NCBI GenBank assembly: GCA_020636105.1
Contig: JACJYL010000001.1
Location: 3,658,001-3,722,000, forward strand
DNA: 64,000 bases
Origin: Lewinellaceae bacterium
Lineage (GTDB): Bacteria; Bacteroidota; Bacteroidia; Chitinophagales; Saprospiraceae
Direction of reading: 5' to 3'
Positions 8,637 through 18,099 of the stretch are shown piece by piece; within the stretch, counting starts at the first letter, position 1, and every line of letters starts with the position of its first letter. The position numbers and the translations under genes are program-made. The notes below the pieces were generated by a model that made no database searches, was not told the origin of the DNA, and worked only from the letters and a program-made list of their open reading frames with translations.

Positions 8637-9569
8637 ATGAATTTTAAACAAAAACAAGTGAGGAGAAAATATCGAATTTTTAACAATATACAATGGTTGA
8701 TTGCCCCGGGCCTTTTAATCATAATGCTGAACAGCTGTGATATCATCAACCCTGAAGAGGATATTCCAGCGTACATCCGTATAGAAACAGTGGATGTAAA
8801 GACCTATATCGGAGAAGGCACTGATTCTCATAATATCACCGACATCTGGCTGTCCATCGACGGCAACTTCCTTGGGGTGTACCCGATCCCGGCCACCATC
8901 CCTGTTTTGGAAAAAGGAGAACACCTGGTTTCTCTTCAGCCCGGCATCAAGGATAATGGCATCAATGGCACGCCGGAAATTTACCCTTTTTATGCTCCCA
9001 TTGAGATCACCATGAACCTTGAAGACAATGTAACACAAACGTTAACCCCTGTTTTTGAATACAGCGATAACGTTCAGTTTTCCTTTATCGAAGAATTTGA
9101 AGGCACGGGACATATATTTCAGGAGATCAGGATCGGTAATGAAGACGATAAGATAACCCTGACCACCTTGCCTGAAGATGTTTTTGAAGGGAATCATTCT
9201 GCCCTGATCAAACTGGACACTGCCAGCAGGATAATCGAGATTGGAACCATTTCAAGATACCAGACCCTGGGGGACAACGGCTACCAAACCTACCTCGAAG
9301 TCAATTACAAATCAGATGTCCCTGTTTTTTTCGGTTTGATCGGTTACGAGACCGTGGGAAGCTTTGGCGGTACCTCTTTATATGAAAACGGTTTTGTAGA
9401 AAGCAGTGGATGGAAGAAAATTTATTTCAACCTTGCAAAGCCTGTCTTAACAGAGGGTTTTGAAGAATACCAGGTAGGCTTCCAGGCATTCATTCCCCAG
9501 GAGGATGGAAATTATACGCAGGATAGTGCACGAGTATTATTGGATAATATTAAATTGGTACATTTTTAA
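8637..9569 (+). CDS. Lipoprotein of unknown function
   Basis: A 310-residue protein with a basic N-terminus, a hydrophobic stretch at about 21-33 and a lipobox-like MLNSC at about 30-34. The rest is acidic and beta-rich, with a first domain (about 45-150) resembling a PEGA-like carboxy-terminal fold (GNFLGVYPIPATIPVLEKGE) and a second that ends like a carbohydrate-binding sandwich (ARVLLDNIKLVHF). I do not recognise a named family. It sits between the oxidoreductase (24 bp) and the sugar transferase (38 bp), all on the plus strand, so it may be cotranscribed with the glycan genes. Confidence 0.65.
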   Translation: MNFKQKQVRRKYRIFNNIQWLIAPGLLIIMLNSCDIINPEEDIPAYIRIETVDVKTYIGEGTDSHNITDIWLSIDGNFLGVYPIPATIPVLEKGEHLVSLQPGIKDNGINGTPEIYPFYAPIEITMNLEDNVTQTLTPVFEYSDNVQFSFIEEFEGTGHIFQEIRIGNEDDKITLTTLPEDVFEGNHSALIKLDTASRIIEIGTISRYQTLGDNGYQTYLEVNYKSDVPVFFGLIGYETVGSFGGTSLYENGFVESSGWKKIYFNLAKPVLTEGFEEYQVGFQAFIPQEDGNYTQDSARVLLDNIKLVHF

Positions 9570-9607
9570 GCCTTATTTTTAGGCCGGCTGATAGCAACTA
9601 TACAAAT

Positions 9608-11023
9608 ATGACCCGTAAACAAAGAGACATCCTACTTTATCAGGTTGCGGATTTTCTTAGCGCAATGACTGCCTGGGCATGTTTTTTTGTATATCGCAAA
9701 CAGATCGAAGGCGTAAAAATTACGGGAGAAGTTTTCAATGATATTCATTTTTGGTACGGCGTTTTGGTCATTCCTTTCGGCTGGGTTTTTTTCTACGCCG
9801 TTTTTGACAAATACAAGGACATTTACCGGCTTTCTCGCCTGGCAACCCTCGCGAGAACATTCTTTCTAAGTTTTATCGGGGTACTATTCCTCTTCTTCAC
9901 CTTAATCCTCGATGATTTTGTCAGTGACTACCGCACTTATTACCGCTCCATTCTAACCTTGTTTTCTCTGCATTTTTTTCTTACAGCCACCGTCAGGATG
10001 TTTATTCTGACACGGGCGAGCAGAAGGCTTAAGTCGGGGGCAGTCACTTACAATACGCTCATCATCGGGGGCAATGAAAAAGCCATTGATCTTTACCAGG
10101 AAATTACCAATCGGGAAAAAGGCCTGGGGTTGAAATTCGTCGGTTTTATCGATGCCAATGGCAACAGCGCCAACGAACTGGATGCTTATCTTCCGAAACT
10201 CGGAAAAATAAAGAACATGGCAGAGGTGATTCGTGAACGCAATATCGAAGAGGTCATCATCGCCATCGAAACCTCTGAACATAACCGGGTACGGGAAATT
10301 CTCAACACCCTTTTTGATTTTGACACCAAAATCCTGGTTAAGATCATCCCCGACATGTACGACATCCTGCTGGGCACTGTAAAAATGAATCACCTTTACG
10401 GAGCGGTGCTCATCGAAATAAAAAGGGAACTGATGCCTCCCTGGCAAACCATCATAAAACGACTGATCGATATTTTGGTTTCCATCATCATGCTGGTGAT
10501 ACTTTCTCCCGTTTTTGCCTATACGGCCATTAGGGTAAAATTATCCTCCAAAGGACCTGTTTTTTACAAACAGGAACGCGTGGGATTAAATCACAAACCT
10601 TTCAATATTTACAAATTCCGCTCCATGTTTGTCGATGCGGAAAAAAGTGGCCCCCAGCTCTCCCATGATCATGATGACCGATGTACTCCCTGGGGAGCCA
10701 TTATGCGTAAATGGAGACTGGACGAGTTACCCCAATTCTGGAATGTACTCAAAGGAGATATGTCATTGGTAGGGCCACGCCCTGAACGACAGTACTATAT
10801 CGATCTTATCGTCAGTGAAGCTCCGCATTACAAGCACCTTTTTAAGGTCAGGCCGGGCATCACTTCATGGGGACAGGTAAAGTACGGGTATGCCTCCAAT
10901 GTGGACCAAATGATCCAAAGGTTGAAATTTGACATCCTTTACATAGAAAACATGTCCTTGTCCCTCGATTTTAAAATCATGTTTTATACCGTCCTGGTAT
11001 TGCTGCAGGGAAAAGGGAAATAA
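9608..11023 (+). CDS. Polyprenyl-phosphate sugar-1-phosphate transferase (WcaJ/WbaP type)
   Basis: Initiating transferase that moves a sugar phosphate from a nucleotide sugar to undecaprenyl phosphate, starting a repeat unit of exopolysaccharide or capsule. The 471-residue protein has several N-terminal membrane segments, a central nucleotide-binding-like domain (NTLIIGGNEKAIDLYQEI at about 148), and the C-terminal Bac_transf domain from about 280: KRLIDILVSIIMLVILSP, then GPVFYKQERVG, KFRSMFVDAE, KWRLDELPQFWNVLKGDMSLVGPRPE. All catalytic motifs are intact and the length is normal. It ends 9 bp before the stop of the convergent DUF5686 gene. Confidence 0.93.
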   Translation: MTRKQRDILLYQVADFLSAMTAWACFFVYRKQIEGVKITGEVFNDIHFWYGVLVIPFGWVFFYAVFDKYKDIYRLSRLATLARTFFLSFIGVLFLFFTLILDDFVSDYRTYYRSILTLFSLHFFLTATVRMFILTRASRRLKSGAVTYNTLIIGGNEKAIDLYQEITNREKGLGLKFVGFIDANGNSANELDAYLPKLGKIKNMAEVIRERNIEEVIIAIETSEHNRVREILNTLFDFDTKILVKIIPDMYDILLGTVKMNHLYGAVLIEIKRELMPPWQTIIKRLIDILVSIIMLVILSPVFAYTAIRVKLSSKGPVFYKQERVGLNHKPFNIYKFRSMFVDAEKSGPQLSHDHDDRCTPWGAIMRKWRLDELPQFWNVLKGDMSLVGPRPERQYYIDLIVSEAPHYKHLFKVRPGITSWGQVKYGYASNVDQMIQRLKFDILYIENMSLSLDFKIMFYTVLVLLQGKGK

Positions 11024-11032
11024 ACCCAGGGG

Positions 11033-13162
11033 CTATTTAAACAAAATCCCCACTGTCACGCTAAAAGACTGGTCAGGCAAAAGACTATCAGAAAACGGCA
11101 ACCCGTTTTGGGAAACCAGCACCTGTTCATTTTTAAGCGGCACCTGCTTTTTCTTTCTGAAAATCTCTTTTCGTTCCCACAGCCATATTTCCTGACTTTG
11201 ATAAAAAGGCAGCATATAGGTTCCACGGACATACAACTCACGGTCAGGATTGAGCTCAAGGGAAAATTCAGCCGATAATCCGAGGTTGTGAGACCTGCTT
11301 CCATAATACATATTGATGTCGTCTGCTTTAAATTTTTTACCGTTGGCTTTGAATTTTCCGTATTCATTTTGAGCCTGCCCCACCTTTCGTGCATACCTCA
11401 GATGCTCGTATGTCGCTATTGCCTTAAAATAAAAAGGACGTTGTCTGGAAAGGTTCATCTGTAATCCCATGCCCAGGAATTTATCTTTGTAAATACTGTT
11501 GTAAAAATCAAAAGCCGCACCAAAACGAATGAAATAATTTTTATGGACAAAAACGTCAAAATTCCAATAGCCGATGACCTCAAAATCTCTCTTCGGAATA
11601 TTATTTTCGATGGAAATGATGGTCTGTGGAAAATCAGGATCATCGGTCTGATAGGCAATGCCGAGTTGTTGTGCCTTTGTTGGTATAAAATGGCTGCCCA
11701 GCCCCATCATAAATTTAACCCGATCGTAAGGGCGTTTTTTCTTTTTAAATCCCGGTTCCCCGACCTCAAACCCCAAATCACGCTCCTCCCTTAATTCTGC
11801 CTGAGTTTCGAGTGTTTTTATCCTTTGAATGGAATCTCGCTGCTGCCTGAGTGAAGCCATATATTCGTTATCAAAAACCTCCTCGGCCTTCCGGCTGTTT
11901 TTGAATTGCTGCAAACTTTCTGCAAGGCCCTCACTTACAGGAGTAACATTATAGGATTTCCAAAAATTTTCATCATACTCCCCCGTCATCCGGGTAAATT
12001 CAACACCACGATCTATCCGGTCGAGGTATTCAATGGGTTCTGATTTTTCGGTTTTGACCTCCGTTATTTTTATCTCATTGGAATAGATTCCGCCGCCACC
12101 ATAAATACCTTCCCTCAAAGCATCGCTGAAGTACCACTTATCTCCCAGTTGTCTGTAGTTTACTACGTAGCTGTTTCCCTTCCAACTCCCTGCGTACAAA
12201 GGATAATAATCATACACTTCGAGGCCTTTCGGGGTCATTTCAAACTCTGCCCGGATAAAAGCATAAGATTCTTTGTCTATATAAATGCGGCCCTTCATCC
12301 TGGCCTCGATGGTTCGTTTTTTCTTTTGAAACATTCGGAGCACTTTCATCAGGCCCTTTTCACCATTGCTGTCTTCCACTTCAATTTCCCCTTGCGAACC
12401 CGATACATTTTCATCTTTATCAAACCCGATGATGTAAACTGGTCGGTCATTATAGGTGGTGATGCTCTCAATCCAGTAATTGTAAACCTTAAAGAACCTG
12501 GGATCAATGAAATCTGTCCGGTTCTGAACAAAATCAAAACGGTGGGGAGCCATATGTCCTGAAGAAAACCCTGAATGCACCGTAGTGTCGAGTGGATTAC
12601 GCAGGTTGATCTTACGCCCCTGTACCAGGCTCACGTAGCCTTCTTTTTTGCTCTTGTAACTTCTTTTATAAATGTTGAGGACGCCTTCTGCCAGGTAAAT
12701 ATAATTCAGGCTGTCATCCGTCCGGGATTCCCGATAAAAACCAAGGTAAGTGGTGCCGTAAGTCGGGTAATTAATTTTGATATTATTAACGGCTTTTCGG
12801 ATAATATTTTCGACTCCGCCATCTGCCATTACGACTACTTCTCCAAGCATACTGGTGCTCTTTTGCAATCGAACCGTTACTGATCCTTTGATTTCCCCGA
12901 TAGGCTTACTATAGGTTTTGTAACCGATATAAGAGACGATCATCTGAGAATTTTGATATTCATCAGGCACTTTAAACGTAAAAGCTCCATTACCTCCGGT
13001 AGTGGTACCAATACCTTTTTCAGGAATACCTACATGCGCATAAGGAACTCCCAAACCCGTATCATCATCAATAACTGTTCCGGTGATCGTAAATAAATCC
13101 TGTGCGGGTAAAAGAGAGGTAAATAAGATAAAGAAAGAAAAAAGGGTTAACCTTGTGGCCAT
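11033..13162 (-). CDS. DUF5686 outer-membrane protein with carboxypeptidase-regulatory-like domain
   Basis: A 709-residue exported protein: signal peptide (1-20), CarboxypepD_reg-like beta domain (about 23-110, TITGTVIDDDTGLGVPYAHV), then the DUF5686 region through the rest, with a C-terminal part of alternating strands that probably forms an outer-membrane barrel and ends in a hydrophobic residue pattern (SVTVGILFK). These proteins are common in Bacteroidota and are of unknown function. No plug-domain or TonB box seen, so it is not a SusC receptor. Confidence 0.82.
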   Translation of the reverse strand: MATRLTLFSFFILFTSLLPAQDLFTITGTVIDDDTGLGVPYAHVGIPEKGIGTTTGGNGAFTFKVPDEYQNSQMIVSYIGYKTYSKPIGEIKGSVTVRLQKSTSMLGEVVVMADGGVENIIRKAVNNIKINYPTYGTTYLGFYRESRTDDSLNYIYLAEGVLNIYKRSYKSKKEGYVSLVQGRKINLRNPLDTTVHSGFSSGHMAPHRFDFVQNRTDFIDPRFFKVYNYWIESITTYNDRPVYIIGFDKDENVSGSQGEIEVEDSNGEKGLMKVLRMFQKKKRTIEARMKGRIYIDKESYAFIRAEFEMTPKGLEVYDYYPLYAGSWKGNSYVVNYRQLGDKWYFSDALREGIYGGGGIYSNEIKITEVKTEKSEPIEYLDRIDRGVEFTRMTGEYDENFWKSYNVTPVSEGLAESLQQFKNSRKAEEVFDNEYMASLRQQRDSIQRIKTLETQAELREERDLGFEVGEPGFKKKKRPYDRVKFMMGLGSHFIPTKAQQLGIAYQTDDPDFPQTIISIENNIPKRDFEVIGYWNFDVFVHKNYFIRFGAAFDFYNSIYKDKFLGMGLQMNLSRQRPFYFKAIATYEHLRYARKVGQAQNEYGKFKANGKKFKADDINMYYGSRSHNLGLSAEFSLELNPDRELYVRGTYMLPFYQSQEIWLWERKEIFRKKKQVPLKNEQVLVSQNGLPFSDSLLPDQSFSVTVGILFK

Positions 13163-13320
13163 TGGTCCGATTTTTATGATGGATTTCAGTTAAGGAGTGC
13201 CGGTTGGGCTACTCATAAATTGCATTATCAAGACGTTTCGAAGCTGATTTTGTTACAACCAACATTATAGAGACATGTCGAGTCCCAAATGGTTGAAAAC
13301 CTCAGTTTTTATTTTCTTTT

Positions 13321-13351
13321 TTGTATAGGAGACCGCGATCCTCTACCTTTG
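13321..13351 (+). promoter_or_regulatory. Bacteroidota-type promoter of the MscS gene
   Basis: TTG at 13321-13323 and TACCTTTG at 13344-13351 are separated by exactly 20 bp, fitting the Bacteroidota primary-sigma consensus (TTG ... TAnnTTTG). The ATG at 13372 lies 20 bp downstream of the -7 element, giving a short leader. Confidence 0.65.
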
Positions 13352-13371
13352 TCTTCAAAATCCAATAAGAT

Positions 13372-14994
13372 ATGCCAAAGTATTTGCCGATATTCCTCTT
13401 TTTAATTTTTTCATTACCCCTCATGGGTCAGGACAACAAAAATGTTGATACCTCGCTGGAAAACCCCAACAACAGCATGTATGTCCACCTGTATTATCTT
13501 CAAACGGATTCGTACAAACCCTCGTTGGCCGCAAAAGCCCTTTTTCCTGAAGGTGATTCGACAACCCTTATTAAAAAATCCATACAGCTCAAGCAAATTT
13601 TAGACGGTGCCGGTCTGTTTGTTCATTTCAATAAAATCCCCACCAACCCTGATTATATCGATACCCTGACGAAGCGGGCAATATTTACCCCATTCCCGGA
13701 GGAAATGCCCGAAATCTACCTCGAAAAAACGAACGGGAGATGGTATTATTCTAAAGAAACCGTCTCAAACATCCCCAGACTCCACAAAAAAGTTTTCCCT
13801 TTCGGAGCGGACCTACTGCTCAATTCTCTTCCAAAAATGGGACAAACAAAAATCCTGGGGATGGCCTTGTGGCAATACCTGGGACTGCTCATTTTGATGT
13901 CATTAGGCCTGCTCTCTCATCTTCTATTGAGCAGAATTTTGAATCCCATTATACGAAGAATGAGCCGCTCGAAGTCAGATTCCACGTTCATTCGACCAAA
14001 ATTGATTTCCAGAATCGCCAGGTTAGCCAGTGTGCTGATCATCCTACGGTTGATCAAATTGTTTTTACCCGTTTTATTGCTGCCGGTGACTGCCGGAATA
14101 TTTGCCATAAACGTCATAAAAATCTTCAGCACCATCCTGATCGTGTTGATCGCTTTTGGTGTTCTTGATATTTTTATCGCCTATATCCGGAGGTTTACCC
14201 AAAGTACCAAAAGCAAAATGGATGAACAACTGGTGCCCATCATAAAACGGTCGGTACAGGCAGTTATCGTCATCGGGGGAATTGCCCAGTTGTTACAGAT
14301 ATTCGATATCAATGTCACCGCCCTGATCGCCGGTTTGTCCATAGGCGGACTGGCCCTGGCCCTGGCGGCGCAGGACACTGTAAAAAACCTGATCGGATCG
14401 GCAATGATCTTTGTGGATCAGCCTTTCCAGATCGGGGATTTTGTTGAATATGGAGGGATGACCGGGACGATTCTTGAGGTTGGCTTCCGGTCAACCAGAA
14501 TTCAGGAGGCAGACTCTTCGATCATCAGCATTCCCAATGGCGCGATTGCCAATGCCGCTATAACCAATAAAGGGGTTCGTATTTTTCGACTTTTCAACAT
14601 CAACATTGGTCTCACCTATGACACCCCTGTGACCCTCTTGAAAATTTATATCGAAGGGTTGAAAAAGATTATCGAAATCCACCCAAAGGCAAGAACCAGC
14701 GACAGTTTCATCTACCTGAACAGTTTGGGCGATTCTTCCATCAACATCATGTTCCGGGTTCCGCTGGAAGTTACAGATTATGGTTCCGAACTCCAGGTTA
14801 AGGAAGAATTGCTCTTCTCCATTATAGAATTGGCTAATGAAATGGGCGTACGTTTTGCTTTCCCGTCCACAACACTTTATATGGAAGAATTCCCGGGCAG
14901 AGACAGTATGGCACCTACTTATGAAACGAACCATGAAACGCTGAAAAGGCGTTTTGATGCATTTGTGGAGAGCAAAAAAACAACCTTTAATTAA
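13372..14994 (+). CDS. Mechanosensitive ion channel of the MscS family
   Basis: Membrane channel that opens under membrane tension during osmotic downshock. The 540-residue protein has a signal-like N-terminus (1-20), a periplasmic region to about 165, four or five membrane segments, and the MscS core: the pore helix rich in Gly/Ala (GLSIGGLALALAAQDTVKN at about 322-340) followed by the beta domain with FVDQPFQIGDFVE, GTILEVGFRSTRI and IPNGAIANAAITN, and an alpha/beta C-terminal domain. It is longer than E. coli MscS (286), in the size class of YbdG/YnaI-like channels with extra N-terminal helices. Confidence 0.92.
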   Translation: MPKYLPIFLFLIFSLPLMGQDNKNVDTSLENPNNSMYVHLYYLQTDSYKPSLAAKALFPEGDSTTLIKKSIQLKQILDGAGLFVHFNKIPTNPDYIDTLTKRAIFTPFPEEMPEIYLEKTNGRWYYSKETVSNIPRLHKKVFPFGADLLLNSLPKMGQTKILGMALWQYLGLLILMSLGLLSHLLLSRILNPIIRRMSRSKSDSTFIRPKLISRIARLASVLIILRLIKLFLPVLLLPVTAGIFAINVIKIFSTILIVLIAFGVLDIFIAYIRRFTQSTKSKMDEQLVPIIKRSVQAVIVIGGIAQLLQIFDINVTALIAGLSIGGLALALAAQDTVKNLIGSAMIFVDQPFQIGDFVEYGGMTGTILEVGFRSTRIQEADSSIISIPNGAIANAAITNKGVRIFRLFNINIGLTYDTPVTLLKIYIEGLKKIIEIHPKARTSDSFIYLNSLGDSSINIMFRVPLEVTDYGSELQVKEELLFSIIELANEMGVRFAFPSTTLYMEEFPGRDSMAPTYETNHETLKRRFDAFVESKKTTFN

Positions 14995-15063
14995 GCCGGT
15001 TTCGACTGAATTAAAGGCTGTGGCGCGGGATGGAAATGATGAAGTTATTTTTTGGACTGTTTT

Positions 15064-16470
15064 TTACTTCACCTTCAATTTCATGCCCAATACAATATTA
15101 TTATTGGTCAGGTTATTGAGTTTTTTAATGGCGTCAACCGTAGTATTATACTTTTGAGAAATATTCCATAAGGTATCTCCCTGCTGTACGGTATGAAAAA
15201 CAGCCGCCGGAGATTGAGGTGCCGGGATAGTATCCGTTTTTGGAACGACCGGCTCATCGGTAAAATCGGGGGTAGAGGTTGATCCTTGTGTGGCCTTGGG
15301 TTCATCTTGCGGCGTTTCTGTAACAGGAGGAACTTTCTCCGGTGTGGGGGTCGGCTTAATGATAACCGGTACATCTACTCTTGGAGTTGGAGGTGTCACG
15401 AGTTTTGTCGAATCTGCCTTAGGCAAAACTTTTACTTTGTCAACAGGCTCAGGCATCTCCGTTTCCTGCTCCATTTCGAGGTCGGGTAATGGCAATTCTT
15501 CTTTTACTTCAGAAGCCAGTTTAGGTCTTTCTTTTACTTTACATCCCCTTAATTTGATCTGGGCGCCTTCCGCCGGATCCATATTTTCTTCAAGTCGGTT
15601 TCGTTTGAGCAATTTACTGAGCTTCACCCCATACAATTGGGAAACTTCAAAAAGTTTCTGATCGGCTTCCATAACATGCCATTTCTGGTGTTTGGCACGA
15701 TACGCACTTCGTTTGGGTTGAATATAGACCCGTTCGCCCTCTTTAAGTTCCTGGTTGCCGTCATGTAATTGTTCATTGTACTTGAGAAGGCTTCTCAGAG
15801 AAGTATCGGTTCGTCTGGCAATATCGGCTACCGTTTCATTGGCATTAGCCGTTGCATATTTCACATCATTATTGACAAAAATGCCTGCTTCCAATACATC
15901 AGCTACCGGTGCATCCAGATCGTCAGACAACATTTGATCGTATTTGAACAATTCGTAACGTTCGATGAGGCTGATCAATTTATCGGCATAGGTCGCACTA
16001 GTGGCATACCCTGCTTTTTTAAGTCCCTCAGCCCATCTTTTATAATCCATTGGATCAAGCCTAAACAAAAAGCCATAGCGAAACTGCTTACTGGGGTCCC
16101 TCAAAAATTCAGAATGGGCAATATAACAAGCCTCCACGGACCGAAAGGACCGAAAACAGGACTCGATAAGTTTGCCCTTGTCATCATATTCGTCATCTTT
16201 TTGGTAAACCGTTTTTCCTTTCCAGTTGTCTCCACATTTGATGCCAAAATGATTATTGCCTTTTCTGGCCAGGGAGCTTCGCCCTGCATCCGATTCAAGC
16301 AGGCCCTGCGCCAATTTTATGCTTGCGGGGATACCCGCCCGTTCCATTTCGCGCAAGGCGTAATCTTTATTTTTTTCAATATATTTGAGATAAGCTTCAT
16401 CGAGCTTTTGGGCTGAAACGTTTAAAACGGCGCATACCAGAATCAAAAATGAAAAGAGTTGTTTGAACAT
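15064..16470 (-). CDS. Glucosaminidase with three LysM domains
   Basis: Secreted peptidoglycan hydrolase, likely N-acetylglucosaminidase of the GH73 type. Signal peptide at 1-20; catalytic domain about 25-175 with LAQGLLESDAGRSSLA (catalytic Glu) and NNHFGIKCGDNWKG; then LysM-like repeats at about 205-255 and 262-310; a Pro/Thr/Glu-rich linker of about 100 residues; and a canonical C-terminal LysM (FHTVQQGDTLWNISQKYNTT). The three LysMs anchor it to peptidoglycan. The last, best-conserved LysM and the linker make this longer than basic FlgJ/LytD-like enzymes. Convergent with mscS, 69 bp between stops. Confidence 0.9.
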   Translation of the reverse strand: MFKQLFSFLILVCAVLNVSAQKLDEAYLKYIEKNKDYALREMERAGIPASIKLAQGLLESDAGRSSLARKGNNHFGIKCGDNWKGKTVYQKDDEYDDKGKLIESCFRSFRSVEACYIAHSEFLRDPSKQFRYGFLFRLDPMDYKRWAEGLKKAGYATSATYADKLISLIERYELFKYDQMLSDDLDAPVADVLEAGIFVNNDVKYATANANETVADIARRTDTSLRSLLKYNEQLHDGNQELKEGERVYIQPKRSAYRAKHQKWHVMEADQKLFEVSQLYGVKLSKLLKRNRLEENMDPAEGAQIKLRGCKVKERPKLASEVKEELPLPDLEMEQETEMPEPVDKVKVLPKADSTKLVTPPTPRVDVPVIIKPTPTPEKVPPVTETPQDEPKATQGSTSTPDFTDEPVVPKTDTIPAPQSPAAVFHTVQQGDTLWNISQKYNTTVDAIKKLNNLTNNNIVLGMKLKVK

Positions 16471-16584
16471 ATTTCCTGTTATTAATTTAAGGGGTAAAAA
16501 TGTTGTTTTTAAACGAACGATCCGGTGAAAAAATTAGATAATCCTGAATTATTTTTAAGTGATGAAGTTATTATTTGACTGTTT

Positions 16585-17808
16585 CTAAGCAAATAATATC
16601 ACCAAAAAGGTCCCTACGGTTACGACGAACCCCACCATGAAAATATTATAAGAAACGGTGAGGTACCGATATTTTTTATCCAGTACTTTGCCCAAAAAAT
16701 AAAGATCGCGGGTCATATTCCCCAATAGCAATGGCCCGTCTCGGTACAATTCGTCCATAGCCTCCTCGTATTCTTCCAGTTTAAGGGTAACAAAATTCCC
16801 AAAGAAAATGACGTTTTTACGAATTTCCATCAAATCCTTTTGACCGGCATTAAACTTTGTCACCTTGGGCCTTGCCGACAACACTGCAAAAGTCAGGGAG
16901 GCCAGTCCTGTCACCAGGAAAATGACCACCGGCAACAGGATCATAGGCGTATTCGTTGAAATATTCCTGTAAGAAAGAAAAGTGATCAATACACTGATGA
17001 GGATGGAATTCACACTTATCATAATATTGGCCTTATTGTCCGCTAAGGCACTCAGGTTGATATGGGTCCTGTAATTGACCCGAAAGAAAGTCTGGATGGT
17101 GCGCAGCGGCAAATTTTCTTCAATATTTCCGAAAAGTTCACCATTGCCCACGGTATTTGTCTCCTTTTGAATATTGCGCACTTCCTTTTCGATCCGTTGT
17201 TTTTGCATCAAAATGCTTTGCGCCAGTCCGGATTCAAAATACTGCCGGGCATAACCCGTGTATAATTTTTGCTGTAATAATTCCTGCATCTGCATTTGAG
17301 CCCATTCGCCTCTTTCCACCGTGAGGTTTTGCATAAATTCCCGTTCCAGTTTAAGCAAAGGGTGACGTTCTGCGTAATCCTGTACATAAGTGACAATGGT
17401 AGTAGCATCGGCGGCAATCTGGTCCGGCAAAAAATCAGGTCTTGCCCTCCCTGCTATGGCATCAATACTTCTTAATACGGCTCCAATGGTTTCCGCAGGA
17501 GCTTGTTCCATATTCATAAAAAGCTGCAACTGCTTTTTCCCTGCCACCTCGGGCTGTGCATAATCGATGACGAACCCTGCAAAATAAAACCCGGTAGCCA
17601 GCACGGCTATTTCCATCACTTCCCTGCCGGCACCCTCATGAACCCCTATTTCTTTGGCCTGGTTGATGGCGTGATTCAACACTGAATAATTATGAAATAC
17701 GAGCCGTGAATGCTTGCGCTGGTCAAAGATGGCCTTCAGGAATTCCTCCGCTTTTTGCAGTAAACTGCTATCGTCGTCCAAAAATTGAATTGATTGATTT
17801 TTTTCCAT
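16585..17808 (-). CDS. Pycsar-effector-like protein: degenerate HD domain plus DUF5706 membrane domain
   Basis: From the ATG at 17806-17808 the product has 407 residues. The N-terminal 150 or so resemble an HD phosphohydrolase but the metal ligands are changed: where HD proteins of this group have HNxxHT and FHDTGY, this one has FHNYSVLNHA and ATGFYFAGF. A helical linker follows (about 170-245). The C-terminal part is DUF5706: INLSALADNKANIMISVNSI then two hydrophobic segments, the NVIFFGNF motif, DLYFLGKVLDKKYRYL and a last membrane segment. DUF5706 is the membrane part of Pycsar antiphage effectors, which damage membranes on binding cCMP or cUMP. No pyrimidine cyclase is encoded nearby, so a different ligand or a housekeeping role is possible. 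The frame also extends upstream to a TTG at 17838. Confidence 0.75.
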   Translation of the reverse strand: MEKNQSIQFLDDDSSLLQKAEEFLKAIFDQRKHSRLVFHNYSVLNHAINQAKEIGVHEGAGREVMEIAVLATGFYFAGFVIDYAQPEVAGKKQLQLFMNMEQAPAETIGAVLRSIDAIAGRARPDFLPDQIAADATTIVTYVQDYAERHPLLKLEREFMQNLTVERGEWAQMQMQELLQQKLYTGYARQYFESGLAQSILMQKQRIEKEVRNIQKETNTVGNGELFGNIEENLPLRTIQTFFRVNYRTHINLSALADNKANIMISVNSILISVLITFLSYRNISTNTPMILLPVVIFLVTGLASLTFAVLSARPKVTKFNAGQKDLMEIRKNVIFFGNFVTLKLEEYEEAMDELYRDGPLLLGNMTRDLYFLGKVLDKKYRYLTVSYNIFMVGFVVTVGTFLVILFA

Positions 17809-18099
17809 GGTTTGTAACAAAAATTGTCCTTTCCTCAAAGTTATTGGAAAAAGTATTGGCCAAGGCTAAGATACAAAAATTAAAAAATAATCGTTTTTTA
17901 CATATCTTTGCACAGCCTGCTGCCGAATCTATTGAATTAAGCTCCTTTGCAAACTATCTTACAAATTATTTCCAAACATCCGAAAAATACTTTAAACCGT
18001 CTGCGTTTAGTCATGGGAAAGAATATTTATGGGATAATTTTAGTATCCGGCCAACCTGCTGGAATAATGGTTCGTGTACAATAAAAAAAGGTTTATTTT

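Noticed and set aside
15769..16416. 215-codon frame on the plus strand
   Set aside because: Antisense to the glucosaminidase gene, which has clear domains; no protein features of its own.
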